This document shows positions 59,374 through 64,000 of a stretch of DNA of 64,000 nucleotides, piece after piece. The stretch comes from Mytilus edulis (Eukaryota > Mollusca > Bivalvia > Mytilida > Mytilidae): the NCBI RefSeq assembly GCF_963676685.1, contig NC_092349.1:57209431-57273430 (forward strand), read 5' to 3'. The notes below the pieces were generated by a model. It ran no database searches. It saw only the letters and a list, made by a program, of their open reading frames with translations, and was not told where the DNA came from. The position numbers and the translations under genes are program-made. Numbering within the stretch: position 1 is the first letter of the stretch; each line of letters starts with the position of its first letter.

Positions 59374-62300
59374 TTACTGCAGAACCGTATGCCGCCTTAA
59401 AAAAACATTTTCATGGCCACCCTTTGTCGCCCAGGAAAGAGCTGTCCAGCCTTTACTGTCTTTTTGATCGATATATGCTCCCTCCGATAGAAGAGCTTGA
59501 CTTATTTGTCTGTATCCATAAAAACCTGCAACCATTAGTGACGTATTGCCATAAGCATCCGTTTTGTTTATATTAGCTCCATTATTAATTAATAATTGGA
59601 CTACGTCAACATACTCTTTTGTGCATGCTGCAATAAGTGGTGTTATTCCTGCATTGTTAGCAATGTTAACATCTGCCTGATAAATTAAAAGTAATTCTAC
59701 AATGTCCGTATACCCATTGGTACTTGCAATAAAGAGTGGAGAATATCCGCGATCATCTGACTTGTTGATTTTTACTTTCCTTTCTAAGATCAGTTGTACT
59801 ATTTCTATATCTCCACCTTTACATGTTTCTAAAAGAGGAGTCCAGCCCTTCATATCTTCTTTATTGACACTTGCTCCTGCTTCTAATAGAAGTTTAATAT
59901 TTCTTATATTTTCATATCTGCAAGCCTCCAGCAAAGGAGTTGTACCATTTGTGTCAGAAATGTTCAAAATGTTCTCACTTTCTGCTTTCTCTAGCACTAA
60001 TGTAAACATATCTTCATCTATATTTCTGCAAGCACGCAGTAACGATCTGCCTGTATCTTTTTTAGCATCGGTCAGGGTTTCAGTTTCAGAATCTGAGCTA
60101 TCATAGATCGATTCATCTGAGCTCATGATTTCAAATCCATTATCGTGTGATTCAATTTCTAACGTATCTTCAGTTTGCATGGCGCCTTTGTCTACTAGCA
60201 AACTAATTATTTCATTATTACCAGATTTTTTAGCCATTTGGAGAGGAGTTTTTCCATTGTGGTAGATTTGATTGACATTATGTTTAAACTCAATTAGTCT
60301 TTTAACCATGTTACTGTTTCCTGTCTCACAACTATGACAAAATGGATTCCATCCGCTATCATCGTTTGAATTTATATCAGCACCCTTACTAAGAAGCTGC
60401 TCGATTATTGGTTTACAAGATCCATCTGATGTCTCCATTAACGGTAGAACTGTATCGTCGTCTTCCATTGAACAGGCTAACATTACAGGTGTTGATTTAT
60501 TTTTGTCTTCTAAATTTACGTTTGCTCCCATTTCGGTCAAAATATTTACAATATGATTGTATTGCCCTTCACATGCATGATGAAGAGCAGATTTACCTTC
60601 ATTGTCTTGCATATCTATATTAGCTTTTGAACGTATTTGTTCAATTACGGGATCATATTTAAGGGTGTCACCATCTGTATCAGGTTTTTCTATAACAAGT
60701 TTTAAAAGTGGAAGAAAAAATCTGTCATTTATAAATTGATCGAAAAATCTATCCCAGCTACCGGTGTCATTTTTAAAGCAAGCTTCCATTAAAGCGGTCC
60801 AACCTTTATTGTCAGCTTCGTCTACAGTATCCAAATGCTGAAGCAAATAGGCGACTATTTCCCGTCGTTGGAATCGACATGCAGCCATCAGTGGTGTTTT
60901 CCCATCACGATTAGGAGTTGATAGTGATCCTTCTGCTTCATGCAGAAGGATAACCAATTTTTTGAAACCCATTATTGCACACAAGAACAAAGGAGTTGAT
61001 CCATCATTTCCGGCTTGATTTACATCGGCGCTGTGTTCCATGAGTAGTTCTACTATCTTTTTTCTGTGTAATACGCAAGCCCACATTAATGGTGTCCAAC
61101 CATTTCTGTCACCTAAATTTATATCAGCATTTTTGTTAATGAGCATTTCCACAACATATGGATGGTTGTATTGAACAGCTACTATAAGAGGTCTTCTGCC
61201 AAAATAATCAATTTGATTTAAATCGGATTGGTAGTCTAATATCAAATTGACAATGTCTGTATGACCTTTTTCACAAGCTGCAATTAATGGTGGAAAATTG
61301 TCGTGGATATCCTGCAACTGTGCCGAAGAGATTTGTATGAGGTATTCTACTATCGGCATAAACCCAAAGAAAACTGCTACATAAAGAGTAGAAACTAGTA
61401 TACATGGATCTGAACGATCAGTGCTTTTCATAAGGTCGCATCTTTTGTCTTTAAGTAGGTCTCTCAAATGTTTAACAAATCTTAAACGAAATGATAATGA
61501 TGTATGTAATTGATTATTTGATAAAGTATCCCAAATTCTACCGAGACATATGTCATCTACCATTCTTTCAAAATAGATCTGTTCATTTTCCGGTGTTATT
61601 GAAACTGTAAATCTAGGAATTTCGTCTATCTGTATTGATTGGAAAGTTGTTCTTCTGGTTAATACCTGACTATGTGCGTGTCTTATGAACACCTTCTGCA
61701 TCTTTTGAGTATCATCACCGAAAAAGTAACAGAGAAAATCGAAAATCGTCGGGTACTTAGGACTAAATGCACCTCTTTCATTAACAACCAACCAACCTTC
61801 TAACGACCTTAAATGTTCTTCTATGCTTAATCTTGAAATATTGCTAGGGATCATAAATACCTCAAAAATGCATTGCCTTTGATTTCGTTCGGTCGGAGTC
61901 TCTATAGCAGAAAAAAAGTTCGCGGAAATATTTCCATTGTGGACAATCATTAAAAATAATGCACATATTTTTGATTGATCTTCGACATTACGTAATGCGT
62001 GTAACTCCTTGTAATACGTTTCTATCGGGTCTGTAAAAATTACAGGAATGATTTCGTTGCAATAGTCGAGTGTAAATATAAGGGGCGCGAATTCGATATT
62101 ACGTATAATTTTATTTCGTCTACAGTCTTCTAACTCATTTATAACCGAACTATTAGCCTTAATGTTAATGGATAATAGCTGTTTCGCTATTGTAAATTTT
62201 TGATCCAGTGTCACAACTTTCTCGTCCGACATGTCTATCAGTGCAAATTCCAAGTAGTTTAATTCTGAAAACAGGGATTCTTTGAAAACCTGATTTTTTA

Positions 62301-62760
62301 CGGAGACTAGAAGTTTTGATTTTCCACGATTGAGAATGTTTGTGATATAGGCTCTTGTCAGTGGAGTTGACCATTTGTTAGCTTCGCGACGATCAATCGT
62401 ATATTCTCCGCATATATCGTCAAAAACAAATACTTGGTATGCTTCTGCCTTAAAGTATGTTTCAATATCCTTCGATTCTCTACACATAACAATTTCATAT
62501 TCCTGTTTACACATTCGGTCGCGCAGTCTTAATGCAATGTGACGAATGGTAAAGCTCCTTCCGGACCCTGGATTTCCTTTTATTAAAATGCATTTCTTAT
62601 TCTCAATCAATGTCATTATGTCAGCGATTGCATTTGTGTGGACCAATTTTGTTTCGTCTTGTTCCCATTGTTCGATTAGGACTCTGTGACTATCTGCAAG
62701 ATAAATACAAAAACAAGTCAGACATTTCATGTATGTTAACTTACAATTCAATGTTATCAT
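59374..62760 (-). CDS. STAND P-loop NTPase with ankyrin repeats (large terminal exon)
   Basis: Intracellular signalling-type protein, up to 1,128 residues. Residues about 36-330: NTPase of the nSTAND3/NACHT-like type, with P-loop GNPGSGRS (62-69) and Walker B VFVFDDICG (110-118). The usual P-loop Lys is Arg here. About 340-455: helical linker. About 457-860 and 900-1,128: some 16 ankyrin repeats (many GWTPLMWAC-type), split by an acidic Ser/Glu/Asp stretch (about 862-900, SSDESIYDSSDSETE). An ATG opens the frame at 62,760, but TTTTGTATTTATCTTGCAG just before residue 23 is a good acceptor, so the true exon may begin at 62,693 with upstream exons further right. The last repeat ends unusually at HENVFLRRHTVLQ after a run of seven T; a one-base shift would give a different tail. 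Such genes are expanded in bivalves and are suspected in immunity; the target is unknown. Confidence 0.8.
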   Translation of the reverse strand: MITLNCKLTYMKCLTCFCIYLADSHRVLIEQWEQDETKLVHTNAIADIMTLIENKKCILIKGNPGSGRSFTIRHIALRLRDRMCKQEYEIVMCRESKDIETYFKAEAYQVFVFDDICGEYTIDRREANKWSTPLTRAYITNILNRGKSKLLVSVKNQVFKESLFSELNYLEFALIDMSDEKVVTLDQKFTIAKQLLSINIKANSSVINELEDCRRNKIIRNIEFAPLIFTLDYCNEIIPVIFTDPIETYYKELHALRNVEDQSKICALFLMIVHNGNISANFFSAIETPTERNQRQCIFEVFMIPSNISRLSIEEHLRSLEGWLVVNERGAFSPKYPTIFDFLCYFFGDDTQKMQKVFIRHAHSQVLTRRTTFQSIQIDEIPRFTVSITPENEQIYFERMVDDICLGRIWDTLSNNQLHTSLSFRLRFVKHLRDLLKDKRCDLMKSTDRSDPCILVSTLYVAVFFGFMPIVEYLIQISSAQLQDIHDNFPPLIAACEKGHTDIVNLILDYQSDLNQIDYFGRRPLIVAVQYNHPYVVEMLINKNADINLGDRNGWTPLMWACVLHRKKIVELLMEHSADVNQAGNDGSTPLFLCAIMGFKKLVILLHEAEGSLSTPNRDGKTPLMAACRFQRREIVAYLLQHLDTVDEADNKGWTALMEACFKNDTGSWDRFFDQFINDRFFLPLLKLVIEKPDTDGDTLKYDPVIEQIRSKANIDMQDNEGKSALHHACEGQYNHIVNILTEMGANVNLEDKNKSTPVMLACSMEDDDTVLPLMETSDGSCKPIIEQLLSKGADINSNDDSGWNPFCHSCETGNSNMVKRLIEFKHNVNQIYHNGKTPLQMAKKSGNNEIISLLVDKGAMQTEDTLEIESHDNGFEIMSSDESIYDSSDSETETLTDAKKDTGRSLLRACRNIDEDMFTLVLEKAESENILNISDTNGTTPLLEACRYENIRNIKLLLEAGASVNKEDMKGWTPLLETCKGGDIEIVQLILERKVKINKSDDRGYSPLFIASTNGYTDIVELLLIYQADVNIANNAGITPLIAACTKEYVDVVQLLINNGANINKTDAYGNTSLMVAGFYGYRQISQALLSEGAYIDQKDSKGWTALSWATKGGHENVFLRRHTVLQ

Positions 62761-64000
62761 ATAAATGTGAAATTATCTTATGATTTTTAAAAAAGTAATT
62801 CTTCAAAAACATACTCAATCTCTAACTTGAAATTCGACTAAGCCGAACAGCGATTAATGGATACATTGTGTTTGCATTGTGTCGTCATTTTACAATATAA
62901 GACAAGGACAGCCGGTACCGTTGCAAACGAGACCTCTTTTCAAAGAGACATAATGCCGTACATGATAGAAGCAATATGTCACTACAATACCTTTAACAAT
63001 GAGCAAATGAGGGATTAATAAGTTGACAATGAATAGAAGTTTAACTATGTTTGATAATTACAACCAAGCGTAGAAAGTCAGTACATAATGTAAATAACAC
63101 TATTTAACTTTTTTTATTGAAAGCTGTCAGTGCCAGTGCAAAACCAGTTTGCCAGTGACGGTGCTAAATACGGTTGCCCGTTACAGTGGCAAATTAATTG
63201 TCCGAGGGTACAGCAGTTGGCCGAGTATCCCTGTGAATTAGTCACTGGATAACCAGGGAATTTATGCAGTAAATTCATATTTATAGATAGTTTGTTAGTT
63301 TTACAGTTCATGGTTATTACAAACATTTTACAAACTATATTGTTTCATGATTACGGAAAATGTACAGTGTTGTCCGGTTTTGTTTCATAAGATTAAAGCT
63401 TTATGATCATTGACCTTTAACCTTATTGATGAAAACCGTTGAAGCTGGTTGATCAATTGTGCGGATTAATTTAAACGTTTTATTGATACTCAGGAACAAC
63501 TTAAACTAAAGTTAAAAATTAGATGTAGTAAGTTTCGACATTGTAAATGGAAATTCATTTGATTAAGTGATAAAGTGTGTATAAATGCGTTTTGAGACAA
63601 AATTCTGTACATTTCCACGAAGAATGCTGTTTTGGTTTATTACCACGTGTTCAGATATATTGTCAACTTTTGCTACGCAAATTTTATACATGAAAATATA
63701 TTATATCTAGCTATTCATGATCATATGTATCTTTTTACATCATTTAAAAATTTGCTGTTTTTAGCATTAATATATTTGTTAATTTCGTATGTGTTTAAAA
63801 ATTCATTTTTAAAAACTGCATAAGCGTCTATGCCTTTTTGTTTATAATTTGATATATGAGTACTTTTATGAACTGAATATATTAAGACAGTTAGGAAGAG
63901 ATTTATATCATTATACATAGGATCATGTATTTTATAGCCTAGTACTAAAGTTTTAAAATTAAAAATATGTGACTCAATTTTGATTTTGCTTACACGTACA
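62761..64000. other. Upstream of the STAND-ankyrin exon, no exon identified
   Basis: Possibly an intron. 62,945-63,015 is a fragment of the dispersed family with CATATGTCACTACAATACCTTTAACAATGAGC. No frame I can support. Confidence 0.4.

Noticed and set aside
63632..63823. Small frame at the right end
   Set aside because: AT-rich, no start context or similarity; likely chance.

Overview
The window looks like nuclear DNA of a bivalve mollusc, probably a mussel close to Mytilus. That is inferred from AT-rich sequence, GT-AG introns, many copies of short dispersed repeats that I associate with mussels, a BEL/Pao retroelement background, and a STAND-ankyrin gene of the kind expanded in bivalves. 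It is not bacterial: only three or four loci are genuine host genes and the rest is repeat-derived.

Left third (1-26,600) is an accessory repeat block. A satellite of about 172-bp monomers, organised mostly as 345/346-bp dimers, runs on the + strand from 1 to about 9,850, then inverted from about 9,880 to 10,440, and again inverted from 22,825 to 26,574. A 5.1-kb mobile element (3,877-8,976) sits inside the first array with a clean 4-bp target duplication (AACT). It has 454/455-bp direct terminal repeats, each bounded by GGGTCA...TGACCC. On the minus strand it carries a Mutator-like DDE transposase, and on the plus strand a His-Cys box (I-PpoI-like) endonuclease. A possible two-exon gene starts in the left repeat and stops in the right repeat. 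This is the most interesting object in the window. Between the arrays lie two decayed BEL/Pao retroelements in opposite orientation (minus about 10,449-15,060; plus about 16,060-18,560) and a large inverted-repeat (foldback) element (about 18,622-22,270).

Middle (26,600-37,640) holds a 1.3-kb dispersed repeat, parts of a + strand gene for a single-pass membrane protein (exons near 28,785, 30,221 and 31,611), and short TIR elements.

A complete 11-exon matrix metalloproteinase gene occupies 37,697-53,319 (+). All splice phases agree and it encodes 613 residues: signal peptide, cysteine-switch prodomain, catalytic domain, a long Thr-Gln-Pro-Pro hinge and a hemopexin domain. Its introns are full of mobile elements, including three of five family members in this window with CAGTGRCGGATCCAG-type ends and 5-bp target duplications, a 1.47-kb TIR element with 6-bp duplication, nested MITEs, hairpins, and a decayed copy of the hinge exon.

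Right end (53,400-64,000) contains dispersed repeats, a decayed tandem repeat, a tRNA-derived SINE, and the large minus-strand exon of a STAND NTPase with ankyrin repeats (59,374-62,693 or 62,760). Its Walker A lysine is replaced by arginine.
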